Assembly (NCBI GenBank): GCA_021397845.1
Contig: CM038038.1
Coordinates: 61,126,748-61,190,747, forward strand
Reading direction: 5' to 3'
DNA length: 64,000 nt
Source: Areca catechu
Lineage: Eukaryota; Streptophyta; Magnoliopsida; Arecales; Arecaceae
The position numbers and the translations under genes were made by a program. This document shows, one piece after another, positions 22,261-33,548 of this stretch (within the stretch, counting starts at the first letter, position 1; every line of letters starts with the position of its first letter). The notes under the pieces were generated by a model. That model made no database searches, was not told the DNA's origin, and was given only the letters and a program-made list of their open reading frames with translations.

Positions 22261-25200
22261 ATTCTCCCGGGGTGGGAGGAACTCGACCCTGTCGAGTAAG
22301 GCTCAAGTTGGCTCTGGTATCTCTCCAAGAGGTCTGGGTCCAATTCTTGTAATTCTTCTCGGGAGATCCAAGAGTCATCAGAATCTGGCCTTCTTTGCCA
22401 GCGGACCAGGTACCTTTGGTATCCTCGATTACGAGTAGAGATAACCTGATCATCCAGGATCTTTTCAATCTGCTCTTTCCTCACAGGCCAGTTTGTTGGT
22501 GGACACACAGGGTCGGGATCACTCTCAATGATAGGGTTAGGCTCAAAAGGCTCACTAGGAATCATAGCTGGCTCCCTGTACTCTACTAAGTCTGTAATGT
22601 TGAAAGTAGAGCTAATGCCTAGTTCTGGAGGCAACTCGAGCACATAGGCATTGGATCCTACTCTCTTTACCACTCTAAATGGTCCAGCTCCCCTAGCATG
22701 TAACTTTCTAACGGTTCCAGGAGAAAACCGTTCAGGCCTTAACCTAATCATCACATAGTCTCCCTCAACAAAAGATTTGACTCGCCTTTGAGTATCAGCC
22801 AACTTCTTATAAGTTTCATTACTTAAATTTATTTTGGCATGAATTTCTTTATGCAAGTCTTTTACATGCTGTGCAAAATTCTCAGCAGACTCGGAGACTC
22901 GAGTGTGGACAGGTAAAGGGACTAGGTCAAGAGGTGTGTGAGGTTTGTACCCATGTACAATTTCAAATGGACTCTTACCCGTAGACCTATTGACCGAGTC
23001 ATTGTACGCAAATTCTGCCCTTGGTAGGTATAAATCCCAATTTCTGGTGTTTTCACCAACAAGACATCTCAGCAGATTTCCTAGGCTATGGTTCACTACT
23101 TCAGTTTGGCCATCAGTTTGGGGATGATAGGCAGTTGAAAACTTAAGTTTTGTCCCTAACTTATGCCAAAGGGTCTTCCAAAAGTAACTGGTGAACCGGA
23201 CATCCCTATCGTAAACGATTGTCTTAGGTAGGCCATGGAGTCTAACTATCTCATTGAAGAAAAGTGTGGCTATCTTAGACGCATCAAAGGTTTGGGAACA
23301 AGGCAAGAAGTGGGCCATTTTAGAGAATCGGTCGACTACGACACAGATAGAATCATGTCTCCTCTGGGTCTTAGGTAAACCTAACACAAAATCCATACTC
23401 ACATCTTGCCAAGGACGATCTGGGACAGGGAGTGGGGTATAAAGGCCAGTGTTTTGTTTTCGCTGTTTGGCAACAGCGCAGGTTCGACATCTAGCTACAA
23501 TATTAGCTACATCCCTTTTCAAGCTAGGCCAGAAAAAGTGGTCTTCAATAGCTAGAATGGTCTTGTCTTTTCCAAAATGGCCGGCTAAACCTCCAGCATG
23601 GATTTCCCAAATCAAAAATTCCCTAAGAGAAGTTCTAGGGATGCAAAGCCTATTTTTGAAGAACAAAAAACCATCTACAAGGGTATAATCCTGGTGATTA
23701 CTAGATGGTCCTTGAACTAGATCCTGATACACAGTTGTGAAATCCGGACAAGACTCATATTCCTCTTTGATTTGCTCAAACCCTATGACCTCAGTTCTAA
23801 CAGAAGTTAATAACAGAGATCGGCGACTAAGGGCATCAGCTACCTTATTCTCAACTCCAGCCTTATGTTTCAGGACAAAAGTATAGGACTGGATATATTC
23901 TACCCACTTAGCATGCCTAGGGTTAAGCTTCTTTTGGGAGTTCAGAAATCTAAGAGCCTCATGGTCCGAAAATAGTACAAATTCCTGCGGTAGCAAATAA
24001 TGTCTCCAGTAACGCAAAGCTTGCACCACCGCATAAAATTCCTTATCATAGGTAGAATACCTAAGCTTAGCATCATTAAGTTTTTCACTAAAGAATGCTA
24101 TGGGATGATTCTCTTGGCTTAGGACTCCACCTATTCCTACACCTGAAGCATCACAGGCAACCTCAAATACTTTAGAAAAATCGGGTAATCTCAGAATGGG
24201 TGCCTGGGTCATTTTATCCTTAAGATCTAGGAAGGCTTTATGGGCTGACTTAGTCCAATGAAATTCTCCCTTCCTAATACAATCAGTGATAGGAGCAGCT
24301 AAAGTACTAAACCCCTTGATGAATCGCCTATAGAAGGTAGCCAAGCCGTGGAAACTTCTAACTTCGTGCATATTGGTTGGCTCTGGCCAGTCTACTATGG
24401 ACCTAATCTTCTCAGGATCGGTCGCCACGCCGTCAGGGGTTACTACAAAACCAAGAAAGATAACTCTACTAGTCATGAATTCACACTTCTTAAGATTACC
24501 GTAGAGTCTATCATTCCTCAAAACTTGGCAGACTGCTCTAAGGTGGCCTAGGTGATCTGCTGGGGTCTTACTATAGATCAGGATGTCATCAAAATAGACC
24601 ACCACAAATTTTCCTATGAAAGCTCTAAGTACCTGGGTCATAATTCTCATGAAAGTACTAGGGGCATTGGACAACCCAAAAGGCATAACAACCCATTCAT
24701 AAAGACCATCCTTAGTTTTGAAAGCAGTTTTCCATTCATCCCCGGGTCTAATCCTAACCTGATGATAGCCGCTTTTGAGATCAATCTTAGAAAAAACCAT
24801 TGCACCAGCCATCATATCAAGCATGTCATCTAGTCTAGGGATGGGAAACCTATATTTGATTGTAATTTTATTGATGGCACGACTGTCAACACACATCCTC
24901 CACGTGCCATCTTTCTTTGGGGTCAGTAAGGCTGGGACTGCACAAGGGCTAAGACTTTCTCTAATAAACCCCTTCCTCAATAATTCTCCAACCTGCTTTT
25001 GCAGTTCTTCATGCTCAGATGGATTCATCCTGTAATGGGGCAAGTTGGGCTAAGTCGCTCCTGGGATTAGATCTATGGCATGCTGGATATCCCTAAGAGG
25101 TGGAAGGTGGTCTGGCAAATCCTCGGGAAAGACATCCTCAAATTCTTTTAACACAGGTTTAACTTCTTGAGGAGGCTCTGAGGGTTCCGAAGTTCTAAGT

Positions 25201-25900
25201 TCCTTAGCAGTCAACATCCAGATGGGTGAACCACTATGAATTTCTTGTTCTAGATCCTTAGCACTGATTAGGTTCACTCCAGTTTTCATCTCCTTAACCT
25301 TACCGGCTCCTTTAGTTACCTTGTCCTTAGGGGGAACTGAATGGATCATAATCTTCTTCCCATTGAAACTAAAGACACAGGTATTGGATTTTCCTAAGAG
25401 GGTGGCATCATGATCATACAACCAAGGTCTTCCGAGAATTATACTGCTCACCCCCATGGGTAAGACATCGCACCAAATCTTTTCGTGATAAGATTGCATT
25501 TGGATTTGGACTTGACATCTAGATTGGATGGGTATGGAGGTAGAATCTACCCAAGAAACCTTATAGGGGTTGGGATGGGGAACTGGGATTAAGCCTAACA
25601 TCTTGACAGTGCTAGTAGAGATGGCATTTACACAGCTCCCACTATCTATGATGATCTTACATACCTTATCCCCTAATTTAAGAAAAGTCTGTAGGATGTT
25701 AGTCCTACGCCAATCCTCTTGAACTAGATTCTGGGATAGGATGCATCTTACAACTCCTAATTGGTCAGATTCATTGGGTTCCTCCTCTCCTTCATACTCC
25801 TCAACCAAATTCATTCCGGCCTCATAAACTTCTTCTTCAAATTCCTCACTGGGCTCGGAATTATCATTCTCTCCCTCTTCTATGTAAAGGGATCTCCGTG
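22203..25900 (-). pseudogene. Element B pol (protease-RT-RNase H-integrase-chromodomain), one stop
   Basis: Encodes protease, RT/RNase H and a chromodomain integrase. Protease IIDSGSCVNA at about 25640. A single TAG follows LIPGAT (about 25050), in the same frame as the 946-codon stretch 25043-22203. RT: KKDGTWRMCVDSRAI, MPFGLSNAPSTFM, catalytic VVYFDDILIYS. RNase H: ACDASGVGIGG and TYDKEFYAV. Integrase: HAGGLAGHFGK with CRTC (zinc site), SMDFVLGLPK (Asp), DRDVRFTSYFW (Asp) and DGQTEVVN (Glu). The chromodomain near the end (ILDDQVIS, YLVRWQRRPDSDDSWI) keeps its aromatic residues and would bind modified histone to guide insertion. The frame ends inside the 3' LTR. Confidence 0.93.
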
Positions 25901-26998
25901 GGCACTGGCTAGCAACATGACCTACCTTATGACACTTGAAACAGGCTATGGCAGTACACTGACTGGAAATGTGACATGGTTTCTGACACTTAAACAGGTG
26001 ATATTTGAACTAGGGGTTCTCTGGGTGTCAGGTGCCTTACCTTTGTCCATGGGCCTAGGGGTAGAAGTACCCTGAAAAGGTTTACTAGGGATAACTTGGC
26101 TAGGTCCATTCCTTGGGATTGGGGCACTAACCCTAGAAGGTCTAGGTCCTCTCTGAAATTTCTCAGTGTTCAGTGTAATCTGGTAGGCTTGGTCTAGATC
26201 AGTAACCTCTCTCAGAAATAGTTCTCTCTTGATATCTTCCCTCAATCCAGCCCTAAATCTAGACAAAGTGACTTCGTGGGCTTCACTCACATCACATCTC
26301 ATTAGGTATTCATCAAAAGTAGCTATGTAGTCTGAGACAGATCGGTTTCCTTGTTTCAGGTTTTGCCATTGGTCTAACAGGTTTTGCTGGTATGAAATGG
26401 GTAGGTATTTATCTCTCAGTTTTTCTTTCATACCCTGCCAAGTGGTTATGGGCTCAACATTCCGTCTCCTAGTGGTTAGCTCAATGTTCCCCCAGTATAA
26501 CCTAGCTTGACGCACTAATATCATCTTGGCAAACTTGTATTTCCTCTCCTCAGACATAGCATACCACTCAAAGTATTGGTCCATCTCACCCTCCCAATCA
26601 GAATACACCTTAGGGTTCAGACTACCATCAAAAGTGGGTGCATCTAATTTGATGTTCCTGATGAACCTATCATCTCTATCTTCAGGCTCTGGGTCAGGCC
26701 TCCTATGATTAGGTTCAGGATCTCTATATAAAGGCCTTCTAGGATCCTGATGTGGGTGAGGTTGAGGCACATTAAAATCGGGGTCAGGAGTCCAATTCCG
26801 ATGTCTAGGTTCTTCAAGTACTTGGACTCGGTCCCTAAGTTGGGTAAGATCCTCATGAATTTGTGCGCTAAACTGGGCCACAGTGTTTGTCATATCCTGA
26901 TTCATTTTAGCCATACTTTCAGTAAGAGTTCTGATCATGGCCTCTAAATCAGGTTGGGTTTGACCAGGTTGATATGGAACTCCGTTTCTGGTAGACAT
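25901..26998 (-). pseudogene. Element B gag with tandem zinc knuckles, one frameshift
   Basis: Starts at 26998 (MSTRNGVPYQ), directly comparable with A and E. Coiled-coil-like N-terminus (LTESMAKMNQDMTNTV), a Pro/Asp/Arg-rich stretch, gag core (DAPTFDGSLNPKVYSDW; YQQNLLDQWQNLKQG), then two adjacent CCHC knuckles at about 25905-25995. The second is CFKCHKVGHVASQC. The first reads CFKCQKPCHISSQC only if a missing base after its TGTTT is allowed for; this 1-nt loss separates gag from pol. A and E have one knuckle each. Confidence 0.88.
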
Positions 26999-27890
26999 GA
27001 TGATTCAAGCAAGCACACAAAATGAGACTAGACTAAATCGACTACTGGATCACTAGACCTAGAGTCCAAACTAGATGCCCAATCAGAGTGGCAAGCTAGC
27101 CTATAGTAACTCAGGACTCAGCTAGGCAGGTGTAAGGGGAGTGTTAGGTCCCTGATTGCCAATCCTAGACACCAATCAGTGATTGGCCAGGTAGGCGGAC
27201 CAGCACACAAGCCCTTCGGGAATGGATCCCTGAACCACCGTTCTAGACACTGAGTGCTAAGCACACACAGAATAACTTGGCAAACTGACTCAACACTAGC
27301 CTAGACCCGACCAATTGGTGTCCCTAGCCCACTAGGGCAAATTAGGTCTAACTGATTTTAAATTAGGTCTAGGTTCGAATGATTGGATGGTGGTTTTGGG
27401 CTAAGGAGAGGTAATCAACTCCTCCCCTTATCTTAGATGCTCAATTGCCCCTATGTAAATTATGAGATGATCACTCCAAAAAGAATTGAATTGCAGAACA
27501 CAAAAAACAGAGTTGTTGTATTTTAATGCTCAGAATTTTTACCGAAACCAATAAATCACAGAAAAATTTTGCAAAATATGATCAATTATACTGGTTTCAA
27601 CGAAGCAAAAATAATGCAATTCAGAGTTTTATGCAGGGAGAAATAATTCAGACAACAGGGCAATTACGGGCTACAACTAGATTGTCTTCCCCGTTTATAA
27701 TCCCTGCTACGAAGTTATAACCCAATGGATCCCCTACACGCCCTAGGAACACCCCGTGGAATGGGAGGAGGAGGCTTGCACCTCGCTTAGTTCCTAGGAC
27801 CGGACGTCCTGGGGAGTCTACTTCGAGCAGACAAAATAAAAAGAGAAAACAATCAAAACAAGCAAGCAAGCAAATCAGAAACCCTAGACT
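26999..27890 (-). other. Element B leader (non-coding)
   Basis: Region between gag and primer site. It contains the conserved hairpin CCAATCAGTGATTGG (27172-27186, perfect 7-bp stem) and a second inverted repeat CCCTAG...CTAGGG (27322-27337). Shared with A and E, in part with J. No gene seen. Confidence 0.75.
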
Positions 27891-27908
27891 GGGCTCTGAT
27901 ACCAAAAA
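27891..27908 (-). other. Element B primer-binding site (initiator-Met tRNA)
   Basis: The minus strand contains TGGTATCAGAGCCC (27891-27904), a perfect match to the usual initiator-Met site core, next to the LTR end. Two more complete copies lie inside the LTR (27909-27971). Confidence 0.9.
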
Positions 27909-29664
27909 TGATGCAGAACGGAAGCTCTGATACCAAAAATTGATGCAGAACAAAAGCTCTGATACCAAAAATGATGCAGAACAAATAAAGGGATGCGATG
28001 CGGAAGTAAATTAAGATTAACTAATTTTTTTGTTGTTTTTATATGTTTGTAGAAGTTGGCTTCAAATCAAAGAAAAGTTAACCTAACATTGAAAGATACT
28101 AATATGATAATTGAAAGCACAATTTTAAGGAAACTAAATTATCAAAGTAGTTCAGAAGCAACGGATCGCTGGGGGTTGAGAAACTCCCAGACCTAGGGTT
28201 TCGCTCCGAACTTTCAACAAAACAGAAATAAAGAGAAGAGATGGTTTACCTAACCAGACAATGATCTTCACAGATTTTGGTGGAAGAACTCTCCCGAGCA
28301 GATTGTTAGATCCTCGGATTCAGATATCTTCGCAATGGATCCTCCAATACTGGTCCTTGGCGGGTTGGCTTCTCCTGAACTCAAGATCTGGAAGAGAAGA
28401 AAAACAATTGATGGAATCAGAGAGTCAAGGGAAAAATTTACCAGGTTGATGAACTTGAAGATTGAAATTGCTGAAAACTGGATTCTCCTGGAAGCTGATG
28501 TGATTTTCCTTGGAACTTGCTCTGGATCTGAAGTAGCCGGACTGGATCTGGATGAAGGTGGACGGCCTGGACTTGTAGAGAGAGAGAGGCCGTGGGAGAT
28601 GGAAGGAGCTAGGGTTCGATGGATTGAAAATAATGAAGGGCGGCTAGGGTTTTGGATTTTTAAGTGGCTAACCTAGGGTTTTGGATAAAGATGGAGATCT
28701 CTCACCTCCTCAAGGCTCCAATGGAACCCGGATTACCCCCTCACGGAGCTCAACACATAGAATAGTGCGGATGAAGTGAAACCTAGGTTACTCAACACAA
28801 GAGAATAGCAAAAATAATTTTTCTTCATTGATTTTTTAAAGTTACAAAGAGAGGTCTATTATATAGACCTAAAATTTTCTCCAAGTTTGTACAAATTCTC
28901 ATGTGGGACTAAACTCCTCCAACCTCTAGATTAGGTAGAAAACCTCCTCTCTTGGCCGACCAAGAATTCAAAAAAATTTGGGACGGCCATAAAGGATTTT
29001 TTTGGAATTTTTTTTTTTTTTTTTTTTTTTTTTTATGGCGCCTTCTTTGGAGTTGGATTTGGATTTGGAGTCCTCTTCTCCTTATGGCATTTCTTCTTTT
29101 CTTCCACTCCAAGTTAAGCTCTTTGATTTTGATTTGAACTTCAATTAGGAGTAGGTTGGATGTCCTTCTTTGATTTTTTCTCCAAGAGAAGTCCCTTTCC
29201 TTCTTTGCTTAGACAAAATTGGCAGGTATGGGCGCCTCCTTTAAATTGGCTTCCAATTTGATTTTTTTTTTCTTTGGATGTGGGGACCATGACACTGGGA
29301 TTCCTCTGTGGCGCCTCCTGGACCCTGGCGTGTGCTCAGAGTGTGGCTGGGCGTGTGGCTTGGAGTGTGGCCTCCACTTGCTTGGACCTTGATTTGATTG
29401 GAAGACAAATGTGGCACCATTTTAGACCTTGATTTGATTGGAAGACAATTGCGGCACCATTTTGGATAAAATTGAAACCACATCGGGACTTGCACCGAGT
29501 CAACATGACTCAACAAAATTTAAATGGTGACTCAAGAAATAAAAAAAATAAATAAACTGGTTGACCAGGTCAACCTTTATTACAAACCCTAATTTCTCGG
29601 GCAATGTCAATCAGAGATCCAAATGGAGCTCTGAAGTCTTCTTATGAGTCTGGTGCCCGCACCA
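27909..29664 (-). repeat. Element B 5' LTR
   Basis: High-coordinate LTR, same ends as 20510-22260, TATA box at 28859-28865, poly-T run of 27 at about 29008-29034. It carries the same two extra LTR-end/primer-site units at 27909-27971. Followed by the TSD ctctg (29665-29669). Confidence 0.95.
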
Positions 29665-29669
29665 CTCTG

Positions 29670-29840
29670 GCACTGGCTCTGTCATCAAATCATCAATCTT
29701 TAACTCAACACAGTCAGTCTCATCATCATCCAAATCAGGTCCGGAGCAGGTGGTGCTGGAGGTGAATCAGCTGGAGCTGAAGGTGTAGGAGCTCTACCTG
29801 ATGAAGGTTTAGCCAATGCAGACAAAATGATAGAGATGTT
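29670..29840 (-). pseudogene. F env-like ORF, middle fragment
   Basis: About 57 codons between the B and D insertions. The minus-strand frame reads ISIILSALAKPSSGRAPT, then Pro/Ala-rich, then acidic LDDDETDCVELKIDDL. It joins in sense with the end of the fragment at 55411-56560, which ends GLSDGI. This supports D and B as separate insertions into one ORF. Confidence 0.6.
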
Positions 29841-30091
29841 TGTTAACTCAATTCTTGTTTTGATGAATGAAAAAATGTTTAAGTATATATGAGTACTAAT
29901 TATATTTTATGTGTGTTTATCAGACTTAGTACTTAACCTTGTTGAATGAAGAAATACATTTTTTTTAGTTGAAGAAAGTCCTTAAATTAATGGAAAATTA
30001 AGTATATGGACTTTGGAATTAGCAAGGAAGACGTGGAAAGACTCAAGATTTCAATTTGAAGAAGTTTCAGCAAAGTTTCAGCCTGGCATAC
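29841..30091 (+). repeat. Element D 5' LTR, first part
   Basis: Matches 45523-45777 (shared: aatgttt, agtatatatgagtactaattatattt, ttagtactcaaccttgttgaatgaagaaata). Cut by element C at 30092; the break falls in tcctggcata|gtgaagtg, as seen uninterrupted in the 3' LTR copy near 45770. Confidence 0.88.
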
Positions 30092-30414
30092 TGTTGACCC
30101 CTGAAGTGATTTTGATGATAACAAAACATTTGAGCATATATTTGGTTATCTAACAACTCTTCAAATGGTTGACAAGTTTTTGTAGGATGACTACTTTGAC
30201 ACATTTTTTAATCCCTACAACCTTTATTTCTTTGTGTTGAGTTGTATGTAATTAGAATCTTGTAAAGAAGAACCCAACAAAAAATCCTATTTGAATCAAA
30301 GATAAAGGGTTGCTTCTACTAGGTTCAAGCTTCAATTTTTCATAATTGTGTTGTAAGAAGGTCTGAAGGAAGCCTTCAAAGCTTGGCTTGTGAGTTCTGG
30401 AGAATAGGAATTGG

Positions 30415-30800
30415 TCTCGATGAAGAACCTATCTCAAGCTGACTAGATGGAGGAACCAGCTGACTCTGGCACAGGCACAAGAAAGAAGATCTCTGGCACG
30501 CAGAACCAGCCGACTGGCACCAAGTCCCAGCCGACTCATCCAGAACTTAGTTGAGAATGATTTGAGAAACTCAGGGATCTGAGCCGACTAGATTACAGCC
30601 TAGCCGACTCGTCCAGAATTTAGTTGAAAATGTTCTGAGAATCTCAGGGATCCGAGCCAACTAGATTTCAACCTAGCTGACTCATCCAAAGTGAACTATT
30701 TTCTCAACTGTGGAACCTAGCCAACTGGCATTCAGCCCAGCCAACCCGAACCTGATCCGAGATGACTCGAAGAATGTCCGAGCCGACTAGAATGACGGGG
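30415..30800 (+). repeat. AGCCGACT repeat cluster in C 5' LTR
   Basis: About ten dispersed copies of agccgact(c/g) and variants in U3. The same motif recurs in the 3' LTR (40110-40465), in G (63515-64000) and in the C pol-env spacer (36806-36975). Confidence 0.75.
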
Positions 30801-31189
30801 TCACTTCCAATGGCCAGTTCCAATTTTCTGATTTTGAATTTCAAAAGTGCTCCAACGGTAACCTGTCACTTTCCAATAGTCTACAATATTCAAAATCAAG
30901 GAAACATAGTTGAAGTCTCTATAAATGAGGTATGAGAACCTCCTTTGAGAGGCTAATGAGTTATTGAACGTTTATTGAAGTAAGAAAAGAGAGCACTTGA
31001 GCTTTGAAGTCAGTCTTCAAGCCTTCACCAATTCTTATCAGAAGCTTGAAGCATCTTTTGAGGAAAGCAAGGAAGCCATTGAAGTGCATTGAAGAGCATT
31101 CAATTGAGCTTCACTTGAGCTGCATCGGCAACCATCAGACAAGTTAGTTTATCATTTCTGTTGCTTTTTTATTCTACTCTTAGAATACT

Positions 31190-31365
31190 TGGGTTATTAG
31201 TGAGCCCGGTTGTAAAAATAAAATAGGTTTCTTTGGTGAGCCTACTGAAAACCAAAGTGTAGAGGTTCTATGTGAGCCTATGAAAATCTAGTGTGGGTTT
31301 CTATGGTGAGCCCGGTTTAAAAATCAAAGTGTAGATGTTGGGATTATGAGCTTGTAAAATAATCT
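31190..31365 (+). repeat. Hairpin array in C 5' LTR
   Basis: Four to five units such as ctttggtgagcctactgaaaaccaaag: a stem CTTTGGT/ACCAAAG closing on GAGCC. Some units are mutated here but intact in the 3' LTR copy (40870-41052), where another unit uses the different stem CTAGGT/ACCTAG. It lies about 270 nt after the TATA box, inside the transcript leader. Confidence 0.7.
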
Positions 31366-31620
31366 GACTGTATTCCAGTCTGGGAGATATAGTGGAAATC
31401 CCGAGTGGTGAACTTGGGTAGTTGACGTAGGAGCTGGGTTGTTCCAAACCACTCTAAACTTATTTTGTTTGTATTGTGCTTTACTTACTTTTCTACATCT
31501 ATACTTATTCTCTAATTAACAAAACACTCAACCACTAAAGGAATTACTTGTGCATATATTTGCAAGAAATTTTGTAATTCCTAATTCACCCTCCTCTTGG
31601 GAAAAGCAACCTGGGCAACA

Positions 31621-31636
31621 GCTGGTATCAGAGCAA
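31621..31636 (+). other. Element C primer-binding site (initiator-Met tRNA)
   Basis: gctggtatcagagcaa directly after the 5' LTR; TGGTATCAGAGC (31623-31634) matches the initiator-Met tRNA 3' end perfectly. Confidence 0.93.
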
Positions 31637-31660
31637 TATCTCTGATTGCTTGAGTAAAGA

Positions 31661-33545
31661 TTGATGGCTCATCCCATTAGTACATCCTTGGCCGAAGGCC
31701 AGTCAACAAATGGACCTCCACTATTCACAGGCACTAATTACTCTTATTGGAAAGCACGAATGAAAATTTACATTCAAGCTGTAGATTTTAAATTATGGAA
31801 GGTCATCTTAAAAGGGCCACACATTCCTACGATCAAAGTTGATGGCATGGACATCCCTAAGCCTGAAGAGGACTGGGATGATCATGACATGAAAATGGGG
31901 GAATTGAATGCCAAAGCAATGAATTTACAATATTATGTTTTGGATGCAAATGAGTTCAACCGAATTTCCACTTGCTCTACTGCAAAGAAAATCTTGGACA
32001 AACTCGAGATAACCCATGAGGGAACTTCCTAAGTGAAAACCTCAAAGATAAATCTTTTAGTTCACAACTATGAACTGTTTAAAATGGAACCTTCTGAAAT
32101 AATTTTTGCCATATTCTCTAGATTTACATATTTTTTAATGGTTTGAAGAGTCTTGGCAGGGTATACTCAAATGCTGATCTAGTTCAGAAGATACTCAGTT
32201 CTTTACATAACAAGTGGGATCCCAAAGTGACAGCAATCCAGGAAGCCAAACATCTCAACACATTACTACTGGATGAACTACTGGGATCACTCATCACCCA
32301 CGAGCTGACTATGCAGCATAGAACTGAAGATGAATAGAAGAAAAAGAAAACAATAGCCTTCAGAGCTGCGACCGAATCAAAGAGGGATGATGAAGAGTCT
32401 GAAGATGAAAGCACCTCCTCCAATGATGACCTAGAAGATGATGATATCACAATGGTTGTGAGGAGATTCAGAAAGTTCATGGAAAGGAAGAAAAGAAGTC
32501 TCAACCAGAAATTCCATATGAAGGATTATGAATAAAAAATAAAAGGATAGAGAGAAAGATAAAGTAGTCCCCATATGCTATGAATGCAAGAAGCCAGGGC
32601 ACATTCGTCCAGGCTATCCTCTATTGAAAAAATCCTTCCGACAGAAAAAGAAGAAGAAAGCCATGGTTGCCACATGGAGCAATAGTGAAGAATTATCTTC
32701 ATCTGAATAGGAAAAGACCACCAAGACTGCAAATTTGTGTTTAATGGGTCTCGAAGATGAGGTAACGTCCCCAAGCAATTGCACTGAATTTATATTTGAT
32801 GAATTAAATTCTGTATTTTATGATCTATTATCTGAATTTAAGAAAGCTGAAGTAAAGATAAAATCATTGAAAAATATGAATGACTTTTTACTCAAACAGA
32901 AAAATGAAATTACAGAAAAGAACCTTTTATTGCAAAAAGAACTGCATGACTTTTCTAAAAGAATTGAAAAGCTAAAAAATGAAAATCTCTTATATGAAAA
33001 GAAAAACAATGATTTGTTTACTGAAAATATTAAACTGAAAAAGGAGGTTACAAAACTCAAGCCATTGGTTGAAAAACTTACTTTGTCTTCAAATAAGCTT
33101 GAGTTAATTTTAAAAGAATAACGAATTTTAGGAAACAAAGCTGGAATTGGTTTTAAAATGTCTATTTTGAATAGAATTTCAGTAACCATTTTTGTGAAAT
33201 CTAAAGCACCTGTTCAAAACACTTTATCACAAAAGTATTGGCTGCACCAAAAACTGTTTCAACTTCAAAATCTTTATTGTATGTTCCTATGAATTTGAGC
33301 AAAAAGGCATATATTTCAAAAGGTTTAAAATCTGCATCAACTGCATCAACTTTTAGAACTTCTAATTCTGCTCCTTTTAAAAACTCTAAAGTTGTATTCT
33401 ATATTTGCAAAAGAATAGGACATAAAGCTTTTGACTGAAATAAATTTAGAAATGTCCATAAGAATGTAAGAAAAATCTGGGATCCCAAAGGAACCACCTC
33501 TGCTGACCAGCAAGGATCCAAGGTAGCTTGGGTACCTAAAAGAAT
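31661..33545 (+). pseudogene. Element C gag
   Basis: Start at 31661-31664 region (MMAHPIST). The N-terminal copia gag domain has LFTGTNYSYWKARMKIYI and FNRISTC; the core has WDPKVTAIQEAK and LGSLITHEL. The zinc knuckle near 32575 reads CYECKKPGHIRPGY, so its last Cys is Tyr and RNA binding would be impaired. 32735-33121 encodes a long Lys/Glu/Leu/Asn-rich coiled coil typical of Sirevirus gag C-termini. It is broken by stops (32030, 32335) and at least two frame changes. It packages the element RNA in the cytoplasm. Confidence 0.85.
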
Positions 33546-33548
33546 TCA

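Larger units (their letters stand above)
20510..29664 (-). mobile_element. Element B: Ty3/gypsy chromovirus, best preserved in the window
   Basis: LTRs of 1751 bp (20510-22260) and 1756 bp (27909-29664), nearly identical; most of the length difference comes from a poly-T run of 22 versus 27. Perfect TSD ctctg (20505-20509 and 29665-29669). Gag-pol on minus is open except for one stop codon and one single-base frameshift. An initiator-Met primer site lies inside the high-coordinate LTR. The near-identity of LTRs and few coding lesions point to a recent insertion. It interrupts the F env-like ORF. Confidence 0.95.
30092..31620 (+). repeat. Element C 5' LTR
   Basis: TATA box ctctataaatg at 30917-30927. 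Upstream (30415-30800) many AGCCGACT/GAGCCGACTAG repeats. Downstream (31190-31365) a hairpin array. It ends ...ccctcctcttgggaaaagcaacctgggcaaca, followed by the primer site. Confidence 0.92.

Noticed and set aside
31621..31636. tRNA-like sequence tggtatcagagc (also at 42425, 27891, 53928)
   Set aside because: Only the complement of a tRNA 3' end is present; these are primer-binding sites next to LTRs, not tRNA genes.
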